Below, one piece after another: positions 13,493 through 25,050 of a stretch of DNA of 64,000 bases. The stretch is from Amia ocellicauda (taxonomy: Eukaryota; Chordata; Actinopteri; Amiiformes; Amiidae). The translations under genes and the position numbers were made by a program. Each line of letters opens with the position of its first letter. Position 1 is the stretch's first letter. Location: the NCBI RefSeq assembly GCF_036373705.1, contig NC_089866.1, forward strand, positions 21,864,001 through 21,928,000. The letters are read 5' to 3'. The notes under the pieces are model-generated. The model was not told the origin of the DNA and searched no databases. It was given only the letters and a program-made list of their open reading frames with translations.

Positions 13493-14021
13493 GCAGTGAC
13501 GTATGGAGTGCTCTTCCTTTGTCCCACATGGCTGTTGGGAGTCGAGACAAAGGCAAAGCATCGCTGCGCAGGGTGTGTGAAACTGAAGCGGCTCAATCGC
13601 CATGTTGTCTCATGTTTCCAGGTGCAAAACCATGTGTTGATGACCTTTGTTTTGGAGCCAGAATGGCTGCTGTTTCAGGCAATGTTTTGATGCTATCTTC
13701 GTTGTGAAAGATTGAACTTCTGAAGTAAGCCATCACTCAGTTACATTTTCTCAATTGTCTGGAACAAAGGAGAGTGTTTTGTATACAACAAAATGAATAA
13801 ACATTGATATTATTTTGTGTTAAAAGCATAATTAAGGATTTTAATAATTGTGCGTACTGAAGAGCTAGTTTACACTCTGCTGCAAAGGTTTTAATGAAAA
13901 CTATTACGGAAAGAAATGTGAAAAAAAATATATATTGGGCATGCTACAAACCATCTTTACGATGTTTATGTCTTAATCTTCTACATTGTACACTCTCGAT
14001 ATTATTCTATTTTTAAAATCG

Positions 14022-14168
14022 TTTGTTTTCAGAGCACTACACTTGTAGAATAATTGAGATGGCAGCAGATGGCGCCAAAGCGTTATGTTAATACAGCACA
14101 CGGATCCTGCACTCAGATTATACTAGGTGGGTAAAGGAACACATAACAGAGTCAATGGTGAGACTTTT
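14022..14168. repeat. 147-bp block repeated identically at 47353-47499
   Basis: Reading both copies base by base I found no difference, although the sequences on either side are clearly diverged. It contains the CTCF-like motif at 14062-14076. See the findings for interpretation. Confidence 0.92.
14062..14076 (+). promoter_or_regulatory. CTCF-like binding motif
   Basis: GCAGCAGATGGCGCC fits the CTCF core consensus (CCASYAGRKGGCRSY) at 14 of 15 positions. It lies about 0.7 kb upstream of the RAN start region, a plausible insulator position. Confidence 0.55.
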
Positions 14169-14575
14169 TTTTTGTTACAAATATAGAAAGACTCATCGAC
14201 TCATTGGACAGTATATGCAGTCATTGCCACCTTCCTCCAATAGACACTGCTCATATATGGGCATAATATAAAGAACTACAAAATGGTTTTACATGTACAG
14301 CCTCCCTGGAGGCTATATATATGAGCAAAAGGTTTATACAGGTGCTAAAAATTAGTTGTCTGTTTGTTTCCAATCCTGGGTCTCTTGTCCCGGGAATTTA
14401 ACATACAGAGAATACCTGACTGTGGAAAACCACAGAAGGCAAGGAACCACACTCAATGTTCTGATGAAGACTAACTGCATCAACACTGTTGTTTGCTCAC
14501 TTTTCAAACGGTAATGTGCAAGATTAAAAATACAATGTTTTCTACAAAGTGAATACAGATCTGGATCTATATATG

Positions 14576-15191
14576 GGTCAATGACAAATAAGGTTTTAAA
14601 AATGAAAAACTAAATGCACAGCAAAATGAATGGAAAATACATTTTTATGTTCACAAGAATGCATTTAGTGTATTCTTGTTTGTTTTATAGCTTTTAAGAT
14701 GGCATTTAATATTTTTTCATAAGATTTCTGATTTTACCATCCAAGAAATGTCAAGTGGCGCAACCGTATATTAATTTAAAAAACATACTTTTAATGTATT
14801 TCCTGGATACAAGTACATATGAATCATTATACTGTCTAAAATACATAAGACATACAAAACTTCCCTTTAAATTCTTTATTTATGAGGCTTTTATTACATT
14901 TCTTAGAAACAGACACTTATTTATGTTATTAAGCATCCAATTTCTCATAGGGAGAAAGAAAAACTTTTTTTAAACCATAAACATTTGTATATAGTACATA
15001 TATTTATGACTTAACTTTGCAGTTGCAATGAAAATTGATATTTTAAAATATAAATTTTCTGCATGCACCACCTGATTTGCTCAATAACATTTGATTATCA
15101 CAAAATAACAACAAAGAAGTTCATGCATTTTATTCTGGTTTCTTTTGGCTTTTAACTCACCCCCATTTTTGCTTGTTTTATATATTTTTTA
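14576..15191. other. intergenic, no gene seen
   Basis: AT-rich sequence without recognised elements or credible exons. Confidence 0.7.
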
Positions 15192-17456
15192 CAGTTTTTC
15201 CCAATTGTTTACACAATAAAATTGGAACGTGAAACGCACTTTTTGCAAAACACTACACACAGTTCTCTACATTAGGCACAACATTCAAAATTAAAATCTC
15301 TGTAGTCCCTTTGGAAAGCAATGCCAATCACAATGCCAAGCTCTATACACCAATTGGCAACACCCAATCCTCACAGGTGTAAACACTAGTTGCTGAATTG
15401 TTCACTTAGAAATCAGAGCTTTAGCACTAGAAAAGGCCACAGATGAGCTCTCCTGTTCTGGAGGAAAATGGAAGTCAATGGTGAAGCTAGAGCTAGAGGT
15501 CTAGGATTGAGAATAAGGAGGAAAAGGAGGATGAGGATGAGATCAGGACCACATTGGTTGACTATGTGCTCAACCATGGATTGAGTATGAGGGAGGCAGG
15601 GCAGAGAGTTCAGCCCAACCTGAGCTGCTACACGGTTGCATCTATCATCCGTACATTCAGAAATGTAGATCGGTAAGTTACCTACCATCTACACTACGCA
15701 CTTTATGAATGTATACTGTAGTATACTGCAGTCCGACATATCAGTAGGTCTATGTTACTCAGTGATTGTTGGCCAATGTTACAGTAATGTCATTTCATAT
15801 TGAAAGAAAGTAGATTATTTTAGCTTACTGTAACCAATCATATCATATTTGTGGATCTTCTGCAGAACTGAGAGACGGCCTGGCCATGGTGGAAGACACC
15901 GGCTGTTCACAGCAGAACAGGAGACCGCTATTGTGAACATGGTGGTGGCAAACAATACCAGTCGACTACGAGAAATCCAGAACCACATAATTGCAGACAA
16001 CACAATATTCAAAAACATTCACCAGGTGGGCTTGTCTACATTGGTCCGTGTATTACAGCGCAACCGAATCCGGATGAAACAGGTCTACAGGGTGCCATTT
16101 GAGCGAAACTCAGAGAGGGTTAAAGAACAGCGCTATGAATATGTGCAAGTAAGTACTATACTGTGAATGTACTATCATATCAGCACTGTATAGACACATT
16201 ACAATAATGTAATCCAGTGTATTGTGCCTCACCATATCAACTGCTCTAGGTCTATTTTACATATTGTCTTGTCTGTTTCAGAGAGTCTTGGAGCTGGATG
16301 CCGCTGTAGTTCAGCACGTTTATATTTACATTGATGAGGCTGGCTTCAACCTAGTCAAAAGAAGGGGACAGGGACGGACCATTATTGGCCACTGTGCCAT
16401 TGTGAATGTGCCTGGACAGCGTGGAGGGAATATCACCATGTGCGCAGCTGTCCTCCATCACCATGCCAACCTTGGTCCCTACAACACCGCCTTTCTCATC
16501 ACAGTCCTGGACACACTACATCGCATCCTCATTCCAGCCGAGCAGAGGGGTGGACCAGAGCAGCCCAAGTTCGTGAGTTTCCACCGGGATGCTCTGGTCC
16601 GCAACTGGTTTATGGACCACCCATAATTTATTGTTCTACACCTCCCACCATATTCCCCATTCCTAAACCCAATTGAAGAGTTTTTTTCGGCATAGCAATG
16701 GAAGGTGTATGACCGCCATCCCCTCACACGCATGCCTCTTCTCCAGGCAATGGAGGATGCATGTGGTGAAGTGGGCACTTTCGGCGGCTGGATTCCTTCC
16801 ACACTGTTTAGCCAGGGAGAACATCGCTTGTTATGTAGATGAGGTGCTGAGGCCAGACCAAAAAAAGGAGGCGGGATGCAGCCTAATTTCTTTTGTCTTA
16901 CATTTTGCATGTGTTTTTGTCTTTTTGTGTTTAGAGTTTTGAAAGAATTAGTTACTTTCATTTTTTATTTTTGTACAGAAAAACTTTTATCTTGCTGAAT
17001 GTTTTTCCTGGTTTTCTCCTGTTGGGTATGGAAAGTGTTACATACAAAACACAAGTGTTCAAAAATACTGCATTTTGGAAATAAATGACAATGTTTGTTT
17101 ATATATATTTCAGTAGGTATACATTACTGTGACAATCTTTTACAACCGGCTACAGTGTAACACTTAAAATGCAAAAGGCATAAACCTACTGATGGGATAT
17201 TCATAGTAGTGCTTTGTGTTGAGCACATCAGTGTGTTGTTGGTTGGTAGACAGATCTATTCATATGACGTGTGTGTGTCATTTTGATGCAAAACAACATT
17301 TTGGAAAGAGATCAAACAGTTTTGAATGCAGTGTTTGCTTTTGCTAGAGATTTGTAGAGTTTTGCATTTTTTGTTTGTGGTTTTGTGTTTTGTGTTTAGA
17401 GTTTTGGGAAAATGAGCCAAAGATTCAGCAAACGTGTAGACAATTGGGAAAAACTG
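15192..17456 (+). mobile_element. TcMar-ISRm11-like DNA transposon, 2265 bp, inactive
   Basis: Inverted ends CAGTTTTTCCCAATTG (left) and CAATTGGGAAAAACTG (right), flanked by TA at 15190-15191 and 17457-17458. The transposase inside is split by two introns, typical of this fish group, and is broken. The terminal match extends to about 24 bp with mismatches. Confidence 0.85.
15424..16905 (+). pseudogene. ISRm11-type transposase with introns, broken
   Basis: The first exon region ends near 15671 with the N-terminal motif LVDYVLNHGLSMREAGQRV before a donor. The second exon (about 15865-16149) encodes RRPGHGGRHRLFTAEQE and the HTH/linker up to RYEYVQ, with donor GTAAGT. The third (from about 16282) encodes the DDE_3-like core with IDEAGFNL. 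The segment that should hold the second catalytic Asp is deleted (PKFVSFHRDALVRNW), and in-frame stops follow (after WFMDHP and in the LNPIEEFF region), so it cannot make active transposase. The spelling LNPIEEFF still marks the third acidic residue. Confidence 0.8.
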
Positions 17457-18271
17457 TAATATTACATTTTTAATATGTACATTATAAGGAATACAGGTAT
17501 GTGACACCTATCAAATGAAAATGGACAAACTGTACTATAATTTTCTGCATCGTTGATCATGATCATACAAACTATATTACACTACTACCAAGTATTTTTT
17601 CACAAAAACAGAAATGTGTTTTTTGAAATTAAAATGTTTGACCTTTTCCTCCATTAAAGTGTAATGAACATTTTGAGATGAAAATTCATGTTGAAATACC
17701 ACTCAAACTGAAATTTGTGTTGTTGGGTGAAATAACCTAAGAAATGAAGGAATAATGTGCAATTGGAATAACGGAAAAATAACGGAAAAGTTTAGAGAGA
17801 ATTTCTAACACAAAATGCAAAAATATAAATCAAAATCACTGTTTTCATGAAATACATAAGGCATTATTATACAAAATACATTTTCTATATGAAGTATACA
17901 TTCAGTGTATTACATACATTAACTAGCAAACATTCTTTCATGTATGACTCTGTTCATGGACTGGAGGTTCACAATGATATCCTGGGTTAATTTATTTAGT
18001 TCAGGTGTTTCTTTTGATACAAAAATGAATTAGAATAGATGCACTTAAATAACTTAATATCATAGAGAAAGATTATTATGATCATTCAAATGTATTTAAT
18101 ATATTCAAAACCTTGAATTAACATGACTTTTTTCCATTAGTGTAACTGTAATTCTGGTTGCACCGTTTGACTTGGTTGTGCCACCTGACTTTTCAAACTC
18201 AATTCAAATCTAACAAGCATTAACTTGGACAACTATATTAACATTTGGCCTTGAAGTAAAGTGTATACATA
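17457..18271. other. intergenic, no gene seen
   Basis: AT-rich sequence with no recognisable gene or repeat. Confidence 0.7.
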
Positions 18272-19140
18272 CACCGATCAGCCATAACATTATGACCACT
18301 GACAGGTGAAGTGAATAACACTGATAATCTCGTTATCATGGCACCTGTCAGTGGGTGGGATATATTAGGCAGTAAGTGAACATTTTGTCCTCAAAGTTGA
18401 TGTGTTAGAAGCAGGAAAAATAGGCAAGCGTAAGGATCTGAGCGACTTTGACAAGGGCCAAATTGTGATGGCTAGACGACTGGGTCAGAGCATCTCCAAA
18501 ACTGCAGCTCTTGTGGGGTGTTCCCAGTCTGCAGTGGTCAGTAACTATCAAAAGTGGTCCAAGGAAGGAAAAGCAGTGTGACAGGGTCATGGGCAGCCAA
18601 GGCTCATTGGCCCGTGTGGTCTGATCCAACAGACGAGCTACTGTAGCTCAAATTGCTGAAAAAGTGAATGCTGGTTCTGATAGAAAGGTGTCAGAACACA
18701 CAGTGCATCGCAGTTTGTTGCGTATGGGGCTGCGTAGCCACAGACCAGTCAGGGTGCCCATGCTGACCCCTGTCCACTGCCGAAAGTGCCTACAATGGGC
18801 ACGTGAGCATCAGAACTGGACCACGGAGCAATGGAAGAAGGTAGCCTGGTCTGATGAATCACGAGTTCAAGGTGTTGACTTGGCCTCCAAATTCCCCAGA
18901 TCTCAATCCAATCGAGCATCTGTGGGATGTGCTGGACAAACAAGTCCAATCCACAGAGGCCCCACCTCCCAACTTACAGGACTTAAAGGATCTGCTGCTA
19001 ACGTCTTGGTGCCAGATACCATAGCACACCTTCAGAGGTCTAGTGGAGTCCATGCCTCGACGGGTCAGGGCTGTTTTGGTGGCAAAAGGGGGACCTACAC
19101 AATATTAGGCAGGTGGTCATAATGTTATGGCTGATCGGTG
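18272..19140 (+). mobile_element. Tc1 deletion derivative, copy 1 (869 bp)
   Basis: Ends CACCGATCAGCCATAACATT and its reverse complement, 28 bp, with TA on both sides. It retains the N-terminal transposase ([19 protein letters not shown] HTH, here with stops) up to WSDESR. It then jumps directly into the C-terminal part ([17 protein letters not shown] in a shifted frame), so most of the catalytic core is missing. The copies at 41654-42524 and 60112-60958 share the same junction. Confidence 0.92.
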
Positions 19141-19142
19141 TA

Positions 19143-19609
19143 CATTGTTAAAATAAAACATTAATTGCTACAAAACCATTTTTGTTTTGTATTTTTCCTG
19201 GGGTCACACCACCTGACATGGTAACTTGACCCAACCTCAAAATGGCTAAAAATTGTAAAATTATCAAATATTTATGAGAGAATTGCTAATCTTGTTACTG
19301 CAGCACAGGGGTCATTTGGGGTCTTCTTTTGTGATGCCATATCCTGTTCATAGTTTTCTTAAAGTGATATTACATAAAAATGCTTTTTTTATGGGTTGCG
19401 CCATTTGACATTTCCAGTTATTTGCAATTACCATATTTACAATGTGGGTCTCCTGCTTTAGTGTGAACAGTTGACCTCTTCCACCAGATACTGGTTTCCT
19501 TGTAGTTCTATAAACACATTTGAATGGTTTTAGTTATAGATCGTTCTCATTATGAAAGTACAGTACATATTCATGTACCAGTAAGACTGCAGTACTTACA
19601 GTTACTTAC
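19143..19609. other. intergenic, no gene seen
   Basis: AT-rich sequence; no feature recognised. Confidence 0.65.
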
Positions 19610-20170
19610 CGGTTGTCATTTCAAAATATCCAGATGATACCTGCAACAGTATAGGTGCTCATATTTGGTTGAACCCATTGCCCAGCCTCCCTCATGTTCA
19701 TCCCATGGTTGACGACATGGTCAACCACAGTTGCTCTGATTTAATCGGTTATTGTGTTCCTGACTCTTTTCCTCTTCCCCGTCTTCTCCTTCTCCCCCAT
19801 CCTCCTTCTCCCCCATCCTCCTTCACCTCCTCCTCCTCCTCCTCCTCCTCCTCCTCCTCCAGTCCTCACCCCTCTTACTCTCTGTCCAATATTGGCCTCC
19901 ACTGTTGTCCAAATCAGATGTTTACCTGTGGCCTATTTATAGTGCTCAAGCACTAATTTATAAGTGAACTCGTTATATAAAAGTGTTTTCACATGTGTCA
20001 ATGTGGAAAGGCAATTGGCAAAATAGTGTAGCAATGTAGAGTCCAATGTTTACAGTTTTGCTAGAAGTGTGTTATAAAATTACAAATTGAGTGTAAAGCA
20101 GAGAACCTGCATTCAGTTTGGCACACTTGGTAAAAGCATTGGCTTTTGTGTTAACGGTTTCAGAGATAGT
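19610..20170 (-). mobile_element. second TcMar-ISRm11-like fragment
   Basis: In minus orientation 19760-19640 encodes VVDHVVNHGMNMREAGQ and VQPNMSTYTVAGII. This is clearly related to the N-terminal exon of the element at 15.2 kb (LVDYVLNHGLSMREAGQ). The remaining transposase exons are absent. Boundaries are approximate. Confidence 0.7.
19784..19860. repeat. TCC/CTCCTT-rich simple repeat
   Basis: Pyrimidine-rich tract ending in a perfect (TCC)n run of about ten units, inside the ISRm11 fragment. It produces open frames rich in Ser or Pro on the plus strand that are not genes. Confidence 0.9.
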
Positions 20171-20990
20171 GCTTCAAGAATCACTGTTGTTTAAGCATTC
20201 AGAAAAAAACTAAATAATGCAACTCTGCCACCTACTGTTTGACATGTTAAATAGACTGAGAATTCTGTGATCAAATTGCATTACAACATTACAACCAAAG
20301 ACCTGTTAGGGGTTAGAATTAAGTACTTGTGACCCAAAGAAAGTAGAGATTAACTTTGAAGCTTTCTTTTTATACAAGTTAAAATGGTATTTCCACAACA
20401 CAGTCCTGTACATTCCTGTTGTCATTTATTTTGGGAATGTGTGCTGGAAATAAATCACATTGACCATTTGTAATGTGCTCTTTTTAGGGTTTTTAACAAC
20501 TGATACAGCAAAACATTGTCAATAATGTATAATATCCTTACAAACATGAATGATCTATAGTTGTACTTTAATTACCTCATTTATGTATGGATTTACTTGC
20601 TTATTTATTTATTCAACCCATTTGAAATTCCAGATCCTTGCCACCAGTACTTTGGAATTAGAATAATTGTATTTGAATAATTAACATTTCAATCAGATAT
20701 AAAGGATAATATAACTTACAGTTTATCTGCTGTTCCTATGGATGTTTTACACCATTGCCCTTAAAGTGCTCTTTATTTATTAAGATGCTGTCAATACATT
20801 GTTAGCTAGGGCTGTTAAGAGGGACAACAAGTCTCCTGGGTGTCTTTGAAAATTGATATGTTTCACAGACTATACATAATGTATCAACACTATTTTCCTG
20901 GAAATTACACAGAATTTAAGGTGAGAAATGCACGTTACTGAGACTAATGTGTTAATATATTTCTATATTGGATAATAATAATTATAGTAA
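20171..20990. other. intergenic, no gene seen
   Basis: AT-rich sequence; no feature recognised. Confidence 0.65.
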
Positions 20991-22363
20991 TGCAGTAAAC
21001 TAGGTATTTTGAATATTTTTCCAATTCTTAACGGTGACCTTGAAGAATTTCCCTTCAAATAACCGAGATGTTAGATAGAGTCAGAGGGAAACTAGTTAGA
21101 GAACCAATGGCAAACTGTGATCGCAATATGGTTAGCTTTGAGGCATTCTTTCAAAAAACAAGGACCAAGTCTAAAACAATGGTCTACAATTTTAGAAAAG
21201 CAAACCTTGAAGGTATGAGGCGGCACTTAGAAGAGTTAGACTGGAGCACACTGGATACAGATTCAGTCGAAAATGGATGGTTATATTTTAAGAATATACT
21301 ACTTGAGGCTCAGGAGAAATTTATACCAAAACTTGAGGACCAAAAAACATTGGCCAAAATTGTTTAATGGAAGTATGCAAAAAAATATAAAGAGAAAGAA
21401 AATGTATGGCATATACAAAATGGATAAAACAATATACAAAGAATATGTTGAACTGCAAAGAGATCTTAAGAAAGCGATCAGGAATGCAAACAGGTAAATA
21501 GAAAAAGAAACATAGCTCTTGGAGCTAAAACTAATGCAAAGAGCTTTTTTCAATACTACAACAGCAAGAGGTCAATAAAGGAGGAAGTGAAACAGATAAA
21601 GGGCAAAAATTGAAGAATCCTGGAAAACTAACAAGATGTGGTAAATGTTCTGAATGAGTATTTCACAGAGATTTTTACAAAAGAAAAAACAGATAACATG
21701 CCACAGGTTAACAATCAGTCCAGTCAAACCCTAAGAGAGATCAGGATAAATGAGGAGGAGGTACTAAAGGGACTAGCAGAATTAAATACAAACAAATCAC
21801 CTGGGCCAGATGGGATATTTCCAACAGTACTTTATTTACAGGCCGCTAAGTCAAATATTCCAAATGACACTTAGAACAGGGGATGTGCCAACTGACTAGA
21901 AGACAGCAAATGTCATACCAGTCCACAAGAAAGGACAAAACTGAGCCAGGAAATTACAGACCAATCAGCCTCACCTGCATTACTTGTAAAATGTTGGAAA
22001 AAATGATTAGACAGAAAACAGAGCAGCATCTTAATGAAAACCATATTCTTGGAGATAGTCAACATGGGTTTAGACGAGGCAGATCATGTCTTACTAATTT
22101 ATTTGAATGTTTTTAATATGCAACTGTAGCTGTAGATCATGTGAAAGCATATGATACAGTGAGGGAAAAAAGTATTTGATCCCCTGCTGATTTTGTACGT
22201 TTGCCCACTGACAAAGAAATGATCAGTCTATAATTTTAATGGTAGGTGTATTTTAACAGTGAGAGACAGAATAACAACAAAAAAATCCAGAAAAATGCAT
22301 TTCAAAAAAGTTATAAATTGATTTGCATGTTAATGAGGGAAATAAGTATTTGACCCCTTCGAC

Positions 22364-23377
22364 TTAGTACTTGGTGGCAAAACCCTTGTTGGCAATCACA
22401 GAGGTCAGACGTTTCTTGTAGTTGGCCACCAGGTTTGCACACATCTCAGGAGGGATTTTGTCCCACTCCTCTTTGCAGATCCTCTCCAAGTCATTAAGGT
22501 TTCGAGGCTGACATTTGGCAACTCGAACCTTCAGCTCCCTCCACAGATTTTCTATGGGATTAAGGTCTGGAGACTGGCTAGGCCACTCCAGGACCTTAAT
22601 GTGCTTCTTCTTGAGCCACTCCTTTGTTGCCTTGGCTGTGTGTCTTGGGTCATTGTCATGCTGGAATACCCATCCACGACCCATTTTCAATGCCCTGGCT
22701 GAGGGAAGGAGGTTCTCACCCAAGATTTGACGGTACATGGCACCGTCCATCGTCCCTTTGATGTGGTGCAGTTGTCCTGTCCCCTTAGCAGAAAAACACC
22801 CCCAAAGCATAATGTTTCCACCTCCATGTTTGACGGTGGGGATGGTGTTCTTGGGGTCATTCCTCCTCCTCCAAACACGGCGAGTTGAGTTGATGCCAAA
22901 GAGCTCAATTTTGGTCTCATCTGACCACAACACTTTCATCCAGTTCTCCTCTGAATCATTCAGATGTTCATTGGCAAACTTCAGACGGGCCTGTACATGT
23001 GCTTTCTTGAGGAGGGGGACCTTGCGGGCACTGCAGGTTTTCAGTCCTTCACGGCGTAGTGTGTTACCAATTGTTTTCTTGGTGACTATGGTCCCAGCTG
23101 CCTTGAGATCATTAACAAGATCCTCCCGTGTAGTTCTGGGCTGATTCCTCACCGTTCTCATGATCATTGAATCTCCACGAGGTGAGATCTTGCATGGAGC
23201 CCCAGACCGAGGGAGACTGACAGTTATTTTGTGTTTCTTCCATTTGCGAATAATCGCACCAACTGTTGTCACCTTCTCACCAAGCTGCTTGGCGATGGTC
23301 TTGTAGCCCATTCCAGCCTTGTGTAGGTCTACAATCTTGTCCCTGACATCCTTGGACAGCTCTTTGGTCTTGGCCAT
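22364..23377 (-). CDS. Tc1 transposase, DD34E, full length
   Basis: An open frame of 337 aa from [10 protein letters not shown]; the frame extends further upstream to 23461, but this internal Met matches the family start and leaves the hairpin in the 5' UTR. The N-terminal paired-like domain has two HTH units ([20 protein letters not shown] and the [12 protein letters not shown] region). The catalytic core shows [12 protein letters not shown], a glycine-rich [26 protein letters not shown] and [11 protein letters not shown], with exactly 34 residues between second Asp and Glu. No stop or frameshift was found, so it may be coding-competent. Confidence 0.92.
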   Translation of the reverse strand: MAKTKELSKDVRDKIVDLHKAGMGYKTIAKQLGEKVTTVGAIIRKWKKHKITVSLPRSGAPCKISPRGDSMIMRTVRNQPRTTREDLVNDLKAAGTIVTKKTIGNTLRREGLKTCSARKVPLLKKAHVQARLKFANEHLNDSEENWMKVLWSDETKIELFGINSTRRVWRRRNDPKNTIPTVKHGGGNIMLWGCFSAKGTGQLHHIKGTMDGAMYRQILGENLLPSARALKMGRGWVFQHDNDPRHTAKATKEWLKKKHIKVLEWPSQSPDLNPIENLWRELKVRVAKCQPRNLNDLERICKEEWDKIPPEMCANLVANYKKRLTSVIANKGFATKY

Positions 23378-23422
23378 GGTTGAGAGTTTGGAATCTGATT
23401 GATTGATTGCTTCTGTGGACAA

Positions 23423-23513
23423 GTGTCTTTTATACAGGTAACGAGCTGAGATTAGGAGCACTCCCTTTAAGAGAGCGCTCCTAATCTCAGCTCGTTACCT
23501 GTATAAAAGACAC
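23423..23513. repeat. perfect 37-bp hairpin in the Tc1 5' UTR
   Basis: Arms 23423-23459 and 23477-23513 are exact inverted copies (start GTGTCTTTTATACAGG) with a 17-base loop. It lies between the inner end of the inverted repeat and the transposase ATG, so it would fold in the transposase mRNA leader. Confidence 0.93.
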
Positions 23514-24415
23514 CTGGGAGCCAGAAATCTTGCTGATTGATAGGGGATCAAATACTTATTTCCCTCATTAACATGCAAATCAATTTATAACTTTTTTGAA
23601 ATGCGTTTTTCTGGATTTGTTGCTGTTATTCTGTCTCTCACTGTTAAAATACACCTACCATTACAATTATAGACTGATCATTTCTTTGTCAGTGGGCAAA
23701 TGTACAAAATCAGCAGGGGATCAAAAACTTTTTTCCCTCACTGTATGATGTACTTAGATTTTCAGAAAGCTTTTGATAAGGTTCCACAACAAAGACTGAT
23801 CCTCAAATTGGAAGCTGTAGGCATTCAGGATAATGTAAGTAGATGTATTATGAACTGGTTGATGTCTAGGAAACAGAGGGTGTCGATTAGAGGAGTTGCT
23901 TCTAACTAGAGTGAGGTTGTTAGTGGATTTCCACAGGGATCAGTTCTAGGGCCTTTGCTGTTTCTAATCTAAATTAATGATCTGGACTCTGGGATAGTTA
24001 GCAAACTTGTCAAATTTACAGATGATACTAAAATAGGTGGCTCAGCAGATACAATCTCGGCAGCACAGGCTATTCAAAGGGAATTAGATAATATTCAGTT
24101 GTTGGCCGACACCTGGCAGATGAAATTCAATGTGGACAAGTGCAAGGTAATACACGCAGGTAACAAAAATGTCCACTATAATTACACTATGGGAGGAATA
24201 GAACTAGATGAAGTAACGCATGAAAAAGACTTAGGAGTCTATGTGGACTCCTCACTTTCTCCATCCAAACAATGTGGGGAAGCAATAAAAAAGGCAAACA
24301 GAATGCTAGGGTATATTGTCAAAAGTGTAGAATTGAGAACAAGGGCAGTAATGTTCAGACTGTACAATGCGCTAGTTAGAGCTCATCTGGATACTGTGTA
24401 CAGTTCTGGGTTCCA

Positions 24416-25050
24416 GTGCAGTGTCCATTTCCCTGTGTGTGTTTGGGGGAGAGCCTTTATCCCATTATGCAAATACTGCTTGCAGCTCCCCTCTGTGCAG
24501 CGCCAATTGACCAGGAGACGGCACTACAATCTACAAGGAATATATCAAAAACAAGGCGAACAAAATTGCAAGCGCCTTGCTTCAGTCATTGCGTGAAAGA
24601 AGCTGCAATCTGTGTCCCCGAAGGTGGACATTGCATTGTCCATATATCTAACTTTCCCAGTCAAGTGCCTGTGCAGGTCGCTCTGTGTAAACCTGGCCTG
24701 TGGAGAACAGGGTGCCTCTACAGTGGGGCTGACATACTGAGCGCTCACTCTGAAGCCCTTCAAGCACCACCTGGGTTTTGGTGACATCCAAAACGCATAT
24801 ATTAGCTTTAGACCTTAATTGTTGGTGTTTTATATCTTATTACATTTTTTTTTTTTTTACTTTATTTAGGGGGCATTCTTTTTGTGGGGCATTGGTGGTT
24901 GATTGTGTACAGTTTCAGGACTTTGAGAGGGCTTTGATAGTTCTTGACTTTGGCAACTCTGCCACACACATGTGTCTAGATAGTTACTAGATTGCTTGTT
25001 GTGTGTGTTGACTGAATGAGATTGGTTATAAGTGGTTTGCTAGCATAGAC
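24416..25050. other. unclassified sequence after the LINE
   Basis: Less AT-rich up to about 24790, with open frames on both strands (about 120 aa plus) that resemble no protein I know. It may be the LINE 3' part or the start of the hAT element. Nothing is supported. Confidence 0.4.

Larger units (their letters stand above)
22157..23743 (-). mobile_element. intact-looking Tc1 transposon nested in the LINE
   Basis: A 1587-bp element with TA duplications (22155-22156 and 23744-23745) and long inverted repeats of about 200 bp. The left end starts CAGTGAGGGAAAAAAGTATT and the right end is its near complement. The repeat also contains a second, inner copy of the terminal motif (GAGGGAAATAAGTATTTGA), an arrangement like the IR/DR class of Sleeping Beauty. 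It interrupts the LINE RT, so it is younger than that insertion. Confidence 0.92.
20991..24415 (+). pseudogene. CR1/Rex1-like LINE reverse transcriptase, broken and split by a Tc1
   Basis: Fragments of a non-LTR retrotransposon ORF2 in order: a linker (21068-21364), RT motif region (NTNKSPGPDGI at about 21790), NYRPISLTC, QHGFRRGRSC, then after the nested Tc1 YLDFQKAFDKVP (23748), SGFPQGSVLGPLLF (23920), and the catalytic box as FTDDTKIGG (24015). The last normally reads FADD. The C-terminal part has FNVDKCKVIHAG and LGVYVDSSLS. Frameshifts and stops occur in several places. Removing the Tc1 at 22157-23743 brings the two halves together. Ends of the element are uncertain; no 3' tail repeat was identified. 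Confidence 0.85.

Noticed and set aside
13274..13690. 138-aa plus-strand open frame, also present as a 77-aa frame at 46910
   Set aside because: It overlaps the RAN promoter and exon 1 on the opposite strand. The repetition is explained by the segmental duplication, and the protein is not recognised.
19669..19956. Ser- and Pro-rich frames
   Set aside because: Produced by the TCC repeat inside an ISRm11 fragment.
24416..24784. 122-aa plus-strand frame after the LINE
   Set aside because: No known family and no splice context; probably repeat-derived.
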